From Asterias rubens (taxonomy: Eukaryota > Echinodermata > Asteroidea > Forcipulatida > Asteriidae), in NCBI RefSeq assembly GCF_902459465.1, contig NC_047068.1:5890001-5954000 (forward strand): a stretch of DNA of 64,000 bases. The letters are read 5' to 3'. Below are positions 44,008 to 54,800 of the stretch, piece after piece. Both the position numbers and the translations under genes were made by a program. The stretch's first letter is position 1. Every line of letters starts with the position of its first letter. A model generated the notes under the pieces. It did not search any database. It was given only the letters and a program-made list of their open reading frames with translations, and was not told the DNA's origin.

Positions 44008-45029
44008 AACTGCTCACAAAAAGTAAGGACACTTTTTTCAACCCAGTATATTTGTTATTATTTAATACTCTCTTTGTATATGGTATATATCAATGCAAAG
44101 CTGAACTGTTCCTCTTTAAAATGATACCGTAATTGCAATGATTACATGTTGCTGAACTTGACCACGTTAATGAGAATGAGACAAAGTCACAAATCAAATG
44201 TGCCAAAATTTGCAATTTTGTGTTACCGTGTGAACAATCAAATTGACACTGTAATTCAAACAAGCAAGACAACTCACTGATCTTAATACACTTTATTGAT
44301 ACAAGAAGTTTAGTAACGAGTGGATGATCCGAAGGCGTTGATGACAGCCTGGCACCTTCTTCTCATGCTGCACAAAAGTCTTGTGATGCGCTGATGATGA
44401 GGGATGGCGTTCCATTCTTCATTAAGGAACATGGTTAGTTCAGCCACAGTTATGTGTTGGTGGTTCTGGCGCGGACAGCGAGGCCAAGCTGGTCCCACAG
44501 ATGTTCCATGGGATTCAGGTCTGGACTGTTGGCGGGCCAATCCATCCGGTGCACCCCAACATTGTTCAGGTAGTCAGTCACCAGTCGGGCTCGATGGGGG
44601 CGAGCGTTGTCATCTTGAAAGATGGCATTTTGGTCCAAGAGTCTGCAAGTATGGGATTGCAATCTGCTGTAGAATATCGTCTTGCAAATACCCATCAAAC
44701 AAGGTGTTTTTCAAGAGATGAGGGTTAATTGTGTCGGATGAGCTCACGTGTGCAAATCTTTGTGTAAACCATTAACGGTTCTGAAAAGCTTGATCGGTTT
44801 GATTATTGAGCATTACCAATTGACCATTTAGCACAGAAAACGGTAATTTTGGCACATTTGATTTGTGACTTTGCCTCATTGTTATGCATGTAGCCAAGTT
44901 CAGCAACATGTAATCATTGCAAATGTGGTATCATTTTGAAGAGGAACAGTTTAGCTTTGCATTGATATATACCATATACAAACAGAGTATTAAATAATAA
45001 CAAATATACCTTACTTTTTGTGAGCAGTT
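44008..45029 (-). mobile_element. Tc1/mariner element, internally deleted, TA duplication
   Basis: The ends are AACTGCTCACAAAAAGTAAG and its reverse complement, with TA on both outer sides (44006-44007 and 45030-45031). The inverted repeats extend about 220 bp; the right one lacks about 20 bases next to 'accttac'. The centre carries the C-terminal part of a transposase on the - strand. Confidence 0.85.
44310..44698 (-). pseudogene. Tc1-type transposase, C-terminal fragment with frameshift
   Basis: The - frame at 44450-44698 has FQDDNARPHRA and, 34 residues after the second Asp, the Glu of DLNPMEHLWD, i.e. the DD34E spacing of the Tc1 group. It then passes, after a frameshift near 44460, to HITVAELTMFLNEEWNAIPH and ends SSTRY at 44310. 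The DNA-binding region and first catalytic Asp are missing, so the protein cannot be active. Confidence 0.8.
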
Positions 45030-45337
45030 TACATGATAAAAATGCATGTAAAGTCTTTATGCAATTCATGTTATGTTACAGCTTGTTGAAGTATTTTTTA
45101 CATATACATTTTACTTAGTTAGTACGTGTACATGTACATATGTACTTAAAGAGTGTCTGGAAGTTCAATTTAGTTTTGTTATGCACTTATTTTGAAATAG
45201 ACAGCATCTCTAACCTCATGTTAAAAATCTGTAATATTTTATTATAAACTGTTCCAGCACAGCATGTTAGACTGGTATTTTTTGTATCAATCTTTTCGTA
45301 AAGAAAGGTTATCAAATATGATTGCATTTCACACTGT
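45030..45337. other. AT-rich stretch, nothing recognised
   Basis: No coding or repeat feature is seen apart from short ACATGT palindromes near 45128. Confidence 0.4.
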
Positions 45338-45724
45338 TTTAAAGACAGTGGACACTATTGGTAATTGTCAAAGACCAGTCTTCTCACTTGGTGTATCTCA
45401 TCATAAACATAAAATAACAAACCTGTGAAAATATTAGCTCAATCGGTCATTGAAGTTGCGAGATAATAATGAAAGAAAAAAACACCCTCGTCACACAAAG
45501 TTGTGTGTGATTAGATGGTTGATTTCGAGACCTCAAGTTCTAAACTTGAGGTCTCGAAATCAAATTCGTGGAAAATTACTTCTTTCTCGAAAACTATGTC
45601 ACTTCAGAGGGAGCCGTTTCTCACAATGTTTTATACCATCAACCTCTCCCCATTACTCGTCACCAAGTAAGGTTTTATGCTAATAATTATTTTGAGTAAT
45701 TACCAATAGTGTCCACTGCCTTTA
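45338..45724. mobile_element. MITE family A, full copy
   Basis: Both ends are intact (ttaaagacagtggacactat and atagtgtccactgcctttaa), with TTAA on each side. It is one of the least diverged copies. Confidence 0.88.
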
Positions 45725-46012
45725 ATGTAAGGTAAGAGACTTGCAAAACATAGTTAAAGGCGCACATGCAACCAAAAAGTAGGGTATTATATTTTTGTAT
45801 ATTATTTTATGCCAATAATGAAAAACTGAAATCACTGTTCAATAGATGCAATAAATGTATGTCTTTAATTATTTTAAAGGAAAAAAGACATGATCAAGAA
45901 GATAAGACAAAACTGTTTGCCTCCTTTCTTGTTTACAAGCCTTGTGAACGTTTTAGAGCAAATTTGAAATGTTCACGGCTTGTGCCATCAAAAAGGACAA
46001 GACTTGCCACTT

Positions 46013-46560
46013 ACTGCCTATTTTCAAAAAAAAAAGAAGACAAGACTAACTCCTTATTGCCTATTTTCAACAAAAAGACAAGACTAACCCTTATTGCCTA
46101 TTTATAAAAACAAAAAAAGACTTACCCCTTATTGCCTATTTTCTTTAAAAAAGACAAGACTAACTCTTTATTGCCTATTAAAAAAACAAAAAACAAGACT
46201 AACTCCTTAGTGCCTATTTTCAACAAAAAAAGACAAGACTTACCCCATATTGCCTATTTTAAACAAAAGAGACAACACTAACCCCTATTGCCTATTTTCT
46301 ACCAAAAATACAAGACTAACTCTTTATTGCCTATTAAAAAAAAAGACAAGACTAACTCCTTGTTACCTATTTTCAACAAAAAAGACAACACTAACCCCTA
46401 TTGCCTATTTTCATAAAAAAAAAAATACCAGATTTGCAAATTTTTTGATATTTTCATAAAAAAAGACTAACCCCTGTTTGTTTACTTTCAACAAAAAAAG
46501 GCAATAGTAACCCCCTATTGCCCCTTTTCCTAAGGCAAGACTCGACCTTTTTTTCTACAA
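46013..46560. repeat. Degenerate ~40-bp minisatellite
   Basis: About 13 units of the type 'aaaagacaagactaactcct' plus 'tattgcctattttcaac'. Unit length varies through A-run changes. Confidence 0.85.
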
Positions 46561-47387
46561 AAAGAGACAAGAGTTACCCCTTATTGCCTCCACCAAAATT
46601 TCAAGACCTAGTCGCCACTTCTCCACAAAAAGGTCACTAAAAAAGTAACACCACTTATGTTTTCTCCTAAACTAAGGATGCACTTGAACTTTTAAGGGTT
46701 ACGGGTCCAGCCTACCATCACTACGATAACAAACACACTTCAAGGGTATTCACTACCATCAAAATAACAAACGATCACCTAACTACAATCCAGAAAGTTA
46801 ATATTGCCGTGATAAATGTTTGTGTTTTAAGACAGACTCGCAAATAAGACTACATCCGTTCGGGTAGCAATTTTTCTCATGCACGACGAAATTGAAACTG
46901 TCGTATATAGTTCTTTTCAAGGGGGAACTTTTTGTTCTTCTAAATCGATACACAAAAAAACCTTATACAAAAACAGGAACCTTTTTGGAAAATCAGGAAC
47001 ATTTTTGAGGAAGACAGTTCCATACTACAGACAAAAACATGCGTCCGGGTACCACTGTAGATTGTCCCACACACGAGTACCAGCAACAGTGTCTCGCGCT
47101 TCTTCACGATTTTTCAGTGAACCCGCGTCAACTTTGAGTGCGTGTCCGGACCAATCACGTCTCGTGCTGGGAGGCATAACTTCCTAAACTGGGTCACGTT
47201 GGCTCGACAGTCAGGGGCTGCCGTGACGTGAGATGTCCCAGGAAGACAGGTCGCCTTGTATAATAATGTGCGGCTGATGAACCTTTCATATCAGCTGGCC
47301 CCACGATGGGGGGAAAAAAAAAAGACAGAATGGAAAAAAACCTATTGTGATATCGTTTTTGTGTATCATGATATATTCCCGTTTCCT
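46561..47387. other. Intergenic stretch upstream of the noggin-like gene
   Basis: A moderately GC-rich part near 47040-47250 stands out from the AT-rich surroundings. A 102-codon + frame at 46879-47187 has no recognisable domain. Distal regulatory sequence is possible but nothing specific is visible. Confidence 0.3.
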
Positions 47388-47727
47388 TTTAAAGGCACTT
47401 GACACCATTGGAAATAAATCAAAATAATTGCAAGCGTAACAACTTAATTGGTAACGAGCAATGGTAGTATACAACATTGTGAGAAATGGCTCTCTCTGAA
47501 GTATCATAGTTTTTTGAGAAAGGTAATGTCTCACTCACTTCAACTGAACATTTCATAACACAAAATAATGCAGCAATGGTATTTTTTCTTCCATCATTCT
47601 CTTGCAGTTTCGATGACCAATTGAGCTTATATTTTCACAGGTTTGTTATTTAATGCATAATGTTGGGATACACCAAGTGAGAAAACTGGTCTCTGACAAT
47701 TTACCAAAGGTGGTCCAGTGCCTTTAA
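47388..47727. mobile_element. MITE family A, diverged copy
   Basis: Both ends are present (ttaaaggcacttgacaccat; mirrored tggtccagtgcctttaa), with internal deletions. It lies about 380 bases upstream of the noggin-like start codon. Confidence 0.8.
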
Positions 47728-48105
47728 TGAGATGTTGCCAAGCGGTCGCGACTCGAGCGCTAGGCCAGACCAGACGGCACGTATTATGCTCCAGTGCTCG
47801 GCGCTCTTTCTACTCTTTTAAAAAATCTCATTGCGCACCGGATTCGTTTGTAAAATGATATACGATTCATTGTATGTTGACACAGGTATCAACTCGATCG
47901 AGCAAAACTAATAAACACAACTTTCACCTGGGCTTCGAATCCCATACGTCAAATCATTCTGGTGTCGGGAGGCGACTGTCGATATGCAAGAAACATTGTC
48001 TCCCCGTGTGCTGCAGTTAAATGTGCTGGTTCGTATGTGTGGTCGACATACACTTTGACTTCCTCAAGTTTGTTACTGTTTGACTGGCGGATTTAGTCAC
48101 CGAAA

Positions 48106-48795
48106 ATGATGTCTTTTTGGATTATTTGTTTTGTGGGTACCGTTGGTATAGCCGGTACCTCGAAGCGGAGTCCATCCATGATCTTACCGAGACCCCTTCT
48201 GAAGGTGAACCCCGACACACACCCAACGTTACCGCTCATCAGAGAGATCGTTGACGATCTCACCAACTTGCCTCGTCCGAAAGACTTGAACCGCAACAAA
48301 CTACTGCACCGTCTCGAGACAGAGTTCGACCCCCGTTGGATGTCGGTTGATGACCCGTTCACGTCCGGTGTCCCTGAGGGGGACTCGAACCCAATGCCCA
48401 GCTCCAAGACACCCGCATGGCTTCTGAACGAGCTTCGCCACCTGAACCTTTCCCACACGCCCAACTACGTAGCGGCCTTCCCGGAGTCTCGCACCGCCCT
48501 AGAGGTGTGGTTGCTCGAGAGGGCAAGCTGCCCCGTGAGGTACGACTGGGTGGACATTGGGCCGCTGTTCTGGCCACCGTGGGTCAAACACGGCACGTGC
48601 GTGGCTCGTCAGTGCTCATGGCCCCCTGGGATGAAATGTGTGCCGGGGGAAACCCGAAATATCTTCCTGCTGAGGTGGCATTGCATGCCGACCTCACCCG
48701 ACGATGATGAACGAGCGACCCGCAAGAGGAAAAACTGCCGTTGGATCAAGGTCCCTTACCCGGTCATGTCCGAATGCATTTGCAGTTGTAAATGA
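48106..48795 (+). CDS. Noggin-like secreted BMP antagonist, single exon, 229 aa
   Basis: It binds BMP-type ligands outside the cell and blocks their receptors if it acts like known noggins. Residues 1-17 are a hydrophobic signal peptide (MMSFWIICFVGTVGIA). The N-terminal clip region keeps LPLIREI (42-48), and KDLNRNKLLHRL (59-70) with FDPRWMS (74-80) matches the noggin 'KDLN..LL..L...(Y/F)DP..M' signature. The C-terminal cystine-knot part has nine cysteines (142, 165, 170, 178, 193, 211, 224, 226, 228), including WLLERASCPVRYDWVDIG, FWPPWVKHGTC, LLRWHC and YPVMSECICSCK, matching noggin's nine in order. An N-glycosylation site is at N114. The first ATG of two in tandem (ATGATG) is used. Vertebrate noggin is also intronless. 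The basic heparin-binding stretch that precedes the first cysteine in vertebrate noggin is absent; a basic run (RATRKRK) lies before C211. It may be noggin or a noggin-like paralogue. Confidence 0.93.
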   Translation: MMSFWIICFVGTVGIAGTSKRSPSMILPRPLLKVNPDTHPTLPLIREIVDDLTNLPRPKDLNRNKLLHRLETEFDPRWMSVDDPFTSGVPEGDSNPMPSSKTPAWLLNELRHLNLSHTPNYVAAFPESRTALEVWLLERASCPVRYDWVDIGPLFWPPWVKHGTCVARQCSWPPGMKCVPGETRNIFLLRWHCMPTSPDDDERATRKRKNCRWIKVPYPVMSECICSCK

Positions 48796-48843
48796 CGTAA
48801 TGACAGTTTGCAGTTGCGAATGAAGGTGTTGGTGTCTAGTGGA

Positions 48844-48958
48844 TCAACACTTAATCCGCTTCAAGTTCAACAGTTAATCCGCTTCAAGTTCAACACTTAA
48901 TCCGCTACAAGTTCAACACTTAATCCGCTTCAAGTTCAACACTTAATCCGCTTCAAGT
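48844..48958 (+). repeat. 23-bp tandem repeat, 5 units, 3' of the noggin-like gene
   Basis: Units are 'tcaacacttaatccgcttcaa' plus 'gt', nearly identical (one cacttaa/cagttaa change, one cttcaa/ctacaa change). It starts 49 bases after the stop codon, so it is probably in the 3' UTR. Each intact unit contains CACTTAA, the reverse complement of the NK2-type homeodomain core TTAAGTG. Confidence 0.92.
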
Positions 48959-49118
48959 TCAGAAACAGACAGACTAAGAAAAGTTTTCTTCAAAAATGGA
49001 TTACATGAGGAGACAATAAGACGCCGATAATTTTGTGAATGTTGTTTTTGTTATAAATAATGCTTTGTTGATTTCGAAGGTTGTCTGCTTAAAAGTATTT
49101 GCATGAATTTTGAAATAA

Positions 49119-49506
49119 TTTAAAGACACTGGACACTATTGGTTATTGTCAAAGATCAGTCTTCTCACTTGGGGTATCTCAACATATGCATAAAATAACA
49201 AACCTGTGAAAATTTGAGCTCAATCGGTCGTCAAAGTTGAGAAATATTAATGAAAGAAAAAAACACCCTTGTCACATGAAGTTGTGTGCGTTTAGATGGT
49301 TGATTTTGAGACCTTAAGTTCTAAATCTGAGGTCTCGAAATCAAATTCGTGGAAAATTACTTCTTTCTCGAAAACTATGGCACTTAAGAGGGAGCCGTTT
49401 CTCACAATGTTGTATACCATCAAGTGCTCCCCATTACTCGTCACCAAGAAAGGTTTTATGCTAATAATTATTTTGAGTAATTACCAATAGTGTCCACTGC
49501 CTTTAA
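49119..49506. mobile_element. MITE family A, full copy
   Basis: Both ends are present and TTAA flanks them. It lies about 320 bases downstream of the noggin-like stop. Confidence 0.87.
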
Positions 49507-49603
49507 ATCGAGGGACGATGGGAAACAAAAACCTGCCATGGGAAGTTTTGTCAAATTAAAGCCAGCGTCTGATGGGAAAGTCTGGCTCCATATACTTCAA
49601 TTG

Positions 49604-49790
49604 ACACAAACAAACAAACAAACAAACAAACAAACAAACAAACAAACAAACAAACAAACAAACAAACAAACAAACAAACAAACAAACAAACAAACAAACA
49701 AACAAACAAACAAACAAACAAACAAACAACGAACAAACAAACAAACAACATACAAACAACATACAAACAAACAACGAACAAACAATCAAT
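49604..49790 (+). repeat. (CAAA)n microsatellite
   Basis: About 31 perfect CAAA units to about 49728, then interrupted units (aacgaac, aacatac). All long frames here on either strand (KQTN, FVCL) come from the repeat. Confidence 0.97.
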
Positions 49791-49940
49791 TGAAATAATA
49801 GAGTCCGAGTGAAATCGATTGTACATAATTGACCTTGCAAAGCCTAGGCTATTATTACTGTACAGACAAAAGGTAAAAAGTTAATTAGAAGAGGCGAAAT
49901 AAATAAAATGAAAGTAAATTTATTCTCAGAATTTTCTTGT

Positions 49941-50288
49941 TAAAGATACCGTGCACAGTTTTGTTAACAAGTCTAGCTTAAGTCTAGTCTAATATTGGTA
50001 ATTATTCAAAAATAATTATAAGCTTAAAACCTAACTTGGTAACGAGCAATGGAGAGCTGATGATAGTATAAAACATTGTAAGAAACGGCTCCCTCTGAAG
50101 TGACGCAGTTTTCGAAAGAAGTAATTTTCCACGAATTTGATTTCGAGCTGGGGTTTTTCATTTTCTCTCAGCTTCGATGACCAATTGAGCTCAAATTTTC
50201 ACAGGTTTGTTATTTTATGCATATGTTGGGATACACCAAGTGAGATGACTGGTCTTTGACAATTACTAATAGTGTACCTTCCCGTTAA
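49941..50288. mobile_element. MITE family A, diverged copy
   Basis: It begins 'ttaaagataccgtgcacagt' and ends 'aatagtgtaccttcccgttaa', with an extra 'aagtctagcttaagtctagt' segment near the left end. Confidence 0.65.
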
Positions 50289-51745
50289 ATCTTTTAAGGT
50301 GGGTACACTCGGAGAATTGTTGGAGTTCTTTTGTTTTCAGTTACAGTTTTCTTGAGGGGGAAATTGTTCACATACAAAATTGTTCTAGTATGAACTTCAT
50401 AAGCTTTTAGACTAAATTTTTAACAATGTTTTTATCCTTGTCTAACACATTAAAGCGTTAAAGTTTAACACAAATGACATTTTAAAAGCTGATTTCGCAT
50501 ATTAATTGTTTTCATAAAATTTATGTATCAATTTCTTTGGTTAGATAACCTCGGAGAGCCTTTCGATAAATCTTGATCTTTTCCGATTTCTCACAATTTC
50601 AGACATAGAATTACAGGTGCGTTTACTTTTGTTTTGTTAACTTTGACAGTTAGAATGAAAGCGTGGGTTATTTATGTACGTTATTTAATATAACAACAGG
50701 GTAAATGGGCGCAGTTTTACCAACAATGTCCACAATGAAGAGAAAAATAAAACTTTTTTAGAATTCGGCACCACGCGATAACCATTAAAACCCCAATCCC
50801 TCACATAGCCTTTTGTTGAGGAAGAATATATGCATTGTGGAAGTTTTTGACAGCGGTTTAAATAAAGCAAAGAATTGTGTGTCCATGTGGCTTAAGAATA
50901 AATACCCTGTACATGTTTTCAACAACAGTGTTTTGTAAATAATGGTGTCTGGAAAAAGAGGCAGCCCTAGGGCGAACTTATTTTTCATTTTCATGAAAAG
51001 AAGTAAAAGACTAACACGATCTAAAGGTTTTGTTGGTTCATCGTGGATCTTGCCGAAAGAACACGGGGTAGAGGTAACAATGGAAGGAAGTTAAGGGGGT
51101 GGATTAAGACAGTTTTATCGGGCTAGGTCGGTGGTGGTTTTGAGGGTGGAAAACACAGTTGCGATACGATCGGAAGATTCTATAACACTATTGAGAGCGT
51201 AAAATGTGTTTTGCGAGTAGATTGGGGAAACAAATACATTAAAAAGAACCGCCTGTGTAACTTACTCTGAACTGGGTCGCACATAATGCCAAAATGTGGG
51301 AGAATGTTTTTGCCTGATGCAGTACAACAGAATCGTCGCTTAAGGCAGCCGATAAAAAGCAATTTTAATCCCAGCTTAGAGATTTAAATAAAATTTGTGG
51401 TTTAGAAACCAATACTTTCAAAAAACAGAATTTATATTACAAAATGCCCGAGTCATATGTTTGTCCCAAAAAAATTAAAGATGGAACATGTTGTATTATT
51501 TAAATAAAGTTGGACATTTTCCTATGCGAGTTCTTAATAATACTGGTTGTAATAATTGTTTAGGACACATTAAAGGGATGGTCAATCTTTCGCAACAAAG
51601 GATTCCCATTAAAAGAGAAACTCATCAAAAATGTTTCCGCTTTTGTAATTTTTGGTTTGGTTCTAGGTTTTTTAGTGACAGCTTTATAAAATAAAAACGA
51701 AAATTCTAAGAATTTTGCTTTGATTATTAACAATATAGTTTTTTG
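50289..51745. other. Intergenic AT-rich stretch, nothing recognised
   Basis: No frame of coding quality and no clear repeat is visible. Confidence 0.45.
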
Positions 51746-52446
51746 ATTTAAAGGCAGTGGACACTATTGGTAATTACTCAAAATAATTATTAGCATAACA
51801 CCTTACTTGGTAAGGAGTTATGGGGAGAGGTTGATAGTATAGGTTTTCTCAGTCAAATTCAGAAAATGAGCAGCCAATTGCATTTTCATGCGTTCGAATT
51901 AAAGCTGTTTTGCCTCTCCAGTTGTTACTGCGTTTCAAATTCAGAATTCGGCAATTCAATTTAGTTTTGAGTCTAGTCAAATTCCTTTAGCACTCTGTTC
52001 AATTTGGCGTATCGACATTTTTTTCGTGACACAGACGCCCAAGAAGCGTCTGCAAATTTGAAAGCTGCTTTGATGAATTTTTAAATTGAATTATTATTTT
52101 GTTAAATCGAATGACGCAACATTACATTTTGACTAATCATAAAACGAAATCGAAATACCCTTTGCAGAAACGTTCGTTTTCGCGCGACGTAGTTTTCGAG
52201 AAAGAAGTAATTTTCCACGAATTTGAGTTCGAGGCCTCAGATTTAGAATTTGAGGTCTCGAAATCAAGCATCTGAAAGCACACAACTTCGTGTGACAAGG
52301 GTATTTTTTCTTCCAGTATTATCTCGCAACTTTGGCGACCAATTGAGCTCAAATTTCCACAGATTTGTTATTTTATGCATATGATGAGATACACCAAGTG
52401 AGAAGACTGGTCTTTGGTAATTACCAATTATGTCCAGAGTCTTTAA
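51746..52446. mobile_element. MITE family A with ~350-bp foreign insert
   Basis: Family A sequence runs to 'gttgatagtatagg' (51842) and resumes at 'cgacgtagttttcgagaaag' (52188). The intervening AT-rich sequence has no inverted ends that I can see, and the family A bases between the two break points are missing, so it may be a replacement instead of a simple insertion. Confidence 0.65.
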
Positions 52447-54550
52447 GTTTTTCTGTTTAAACTAGTTTTGACTGTATGCTTTGTTTAAAGGTTGTCATTG
52501 AGAAATTAGCAATAATGTATAATGCCTTTGAAGATTGATATCACTTCAACTAGAACTTTCATATGAATAAGGCAATTGCAGTTTCTTAACTGCAGTAATA
52601 ATAAAACAAAACAATTCTCAAAAAGTACCTATTTGCGAACAAGCTATAACAAGATGATGATCTCAAAGAGTTCCCAAAATGTATAAATGTTTCTGTTGTT
52701 GTACAAGAATTTTAATGACGCTTCCAAAATGTGGTTTAAATTATGCGCAGTAGAAGTTGGGACGCCGGGGGCAGAGCACCAAGCCATTGAAACGGGACAC
52801 CAGACCCTTGGTAAAATGTTTGGATTAGTGCACCATTGCAAAAACAGCTGCAAACTTCCTGAGACAATGCCAGACATGGGAGGAGATTAACTAATGACTT
52901 GCTCGTATATCTCAGTTTCTTTACACCAAGTAAGAAATGACAAGGGGCTTTTTAGCGTAGAGGCGGCCTGCCGTAAAAGGGGCTCCCCACACGGTAGCTG
53001 ACTGGCTCAAGCACGGGTGGGCGACCCGGCTACGTCGCAGTTGTCCAAAGTGCATTGGCATGTTTATGTGGAAAGTCATTGCCCCGTGTGCAAATGGAGC
53101 GTATAGCTCTTAGGTTTCTGAGCTAGACTGTGGTTTGTATTTGCACGTGTCGACTTACTCGGTTACATTTCATGTTTTGGCTACTCCGGTCTAGTCTAGC
53201 CTTCACTCCTCATTATGCATGCTAAGTTCATGCAAATTAGTTGTAACTTTCGACCAATAGAAAGTCAGTAAATTTGAGTCGAGCCGAGGGGCTATTTTTA
53301 ATCTTAGGACTGGAATGGCTATTACTGAAACCATTCGTTTACGGGTTGGGAATAACTGAACAAAAACAAATTTAATCTAGATGATCATTGTTATTTCATT
53401 ATAACAAACAATCATTGAACTTGCATCATAACATTGTAGGCCAAGATATTTAAAAAAAAAAATCTTTAAGGGAACATTTACCTGTTGATGTTGTTACCGT
53501 TAGATTGTTTTTATAAAAATGTAGTTATATACGAAAAAACTAACCTGCAACAGCTTAGCGATCTTGGCATACTTCGACAAACGGTCTGTCTCAAATTTCA
53601 TATAATTATATAAAATCCATAGTGATGGAATTTCAGGGCAAAATTGCGTATAAGTATTATTAAAAACTGTTGGGAAAGTTGTGTGATACGGATAACTTCT
53701 TTTTAGATATATACCTGGTTACATTATCACCACGTATATCAAAAGAGGCGACACTAGCCTACCACACAAGACGTCAATATATTGATTACAATTTTAACCT
53801 GACTTAACTCAAGTTACCATAATCAGCATGACAGAATAAAGGGTAATTTTAACCTTTTTAAAAACTATGCTAGCGGCCCTAGTTTGATTCTTTAACAGAA
53901 TTTAGAAACAATATTTCCTACATTACTACTACGGAGGTAAACTATGAGTAAGTATAGGGCAGGAGCGTAAGGACACGACTCCGACCCGCTGTCTTGACGG
54001 GGACCGCCGGGCTCGAACCCAGCGGTGGGTGGATGCAGTCGGATTTCACGGCGGTTGGAATCTGGGCCATGCGGTAAGTTACCCGGAGATCTGAGCGGAC
54101 TTCGCTAGACGGTCGTTGACGTGTGTTGACAATGAGCATGGATGTCCGTCATTGAGGAAATAATTAACCTATAAATTCGATGTTTTTGTGTAAATCCATT
54201 TTTTCCAGATAATGAAGGATTTTGTTCCAAGATTGCAACTTGACTGAGCAGCAACCCCAGCGACTGAGGGTGCATCACACTGACTCTCATACATTCAAGC
54301 CTCACATTACTGTCAATATAACCTCTGCTCAAATTAACATGGCGAATTATTAACCCTCGAAATAAAAAACACCCCTGCACTGGTGTAATTTCCGAAACGT
54401 CCGACAACAGTCTTGAAAAATGCCCGCACACCTCTCAGCAAAAATAATGACCATTTATTTCGGGGCATATGTCATCCAATCACCCCACGTCATAAGTTTG
54501 GGGTAAAAAAACGTTTTACACGGTGTCCATTTTATCGTCTAGAATGGGGC
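52447..54550. other. Intergenic stretch with unassigned pieces
   Basis: A 77-codon - frame at 52644-52877 and a 67-codon + frame opposite have no recognisable domain. A B-box-like 'gggttcgagcccgg' on the - strand near 54005 with GC-rich surroundings (53980-54130) may be a tRNA-derived fragment. Nothing else is recognised. Confidence 0.35.
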
Positions 54551-54800
54551 TAATTTAGGCTCAATTGGTTATCGATGTTAAAAACGAAATTTATGAAAGA
54601 AAGAAAAAACACCGATGCTGCAAAAGGGGTGCGTGCCTTAAGATGCCTAATAGAAATGAGAAATTACATCTTCCTCAAAATCTACGTTACTTCTGAGGGA
54701 GCCGCTTCTCTCAATGTTTTATACTATCAACAGCTTTCTGTACGTTCATAACAAGTCTGTTTTTATGCCAACAACTATTTTGAGTATTGGCTACAAGTAA
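54551..54800. mobile_element. MITE family A, degenerate partial copy
   Basis: Recognisable words: 'ggctcaattggttatcgatg', 'ctgagggagccgcttctctc', 'atgttttatactatcaacag' and 'attttgagtattgg'. Both ends are lost. Confidence 0.5.

Noticed and set aside
45450-45683. Recurrent open frame (KLCVIRWLISRPQVLNLRSR) also at 30405, 56801 and 63498
   Set aside because: It recurs because it is the translation of MITE family A, not a conserved protein.
46879-47187. 102-codon + frame upstream of noggin
   Set aside because: No domain and no continuation; GC content alone explains the open frame.
48359-48707. Other frames overlapping the noggin-like exon on both strands
   Set aside because: They are shadows of the GC-rich noggin-like coding sequence.
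49490-49840. Open frames of 91-102 codons (NKQT and FVCL repeats)
   Set aside because: They are translations of the CAAA microsatellite.
52644-52877. 77-codon - frame with Trp/Cys-rich stretch
   Set aside because: Looks protein-like in places, but I see no family match, splice sites or neighbouring exons that would support it.
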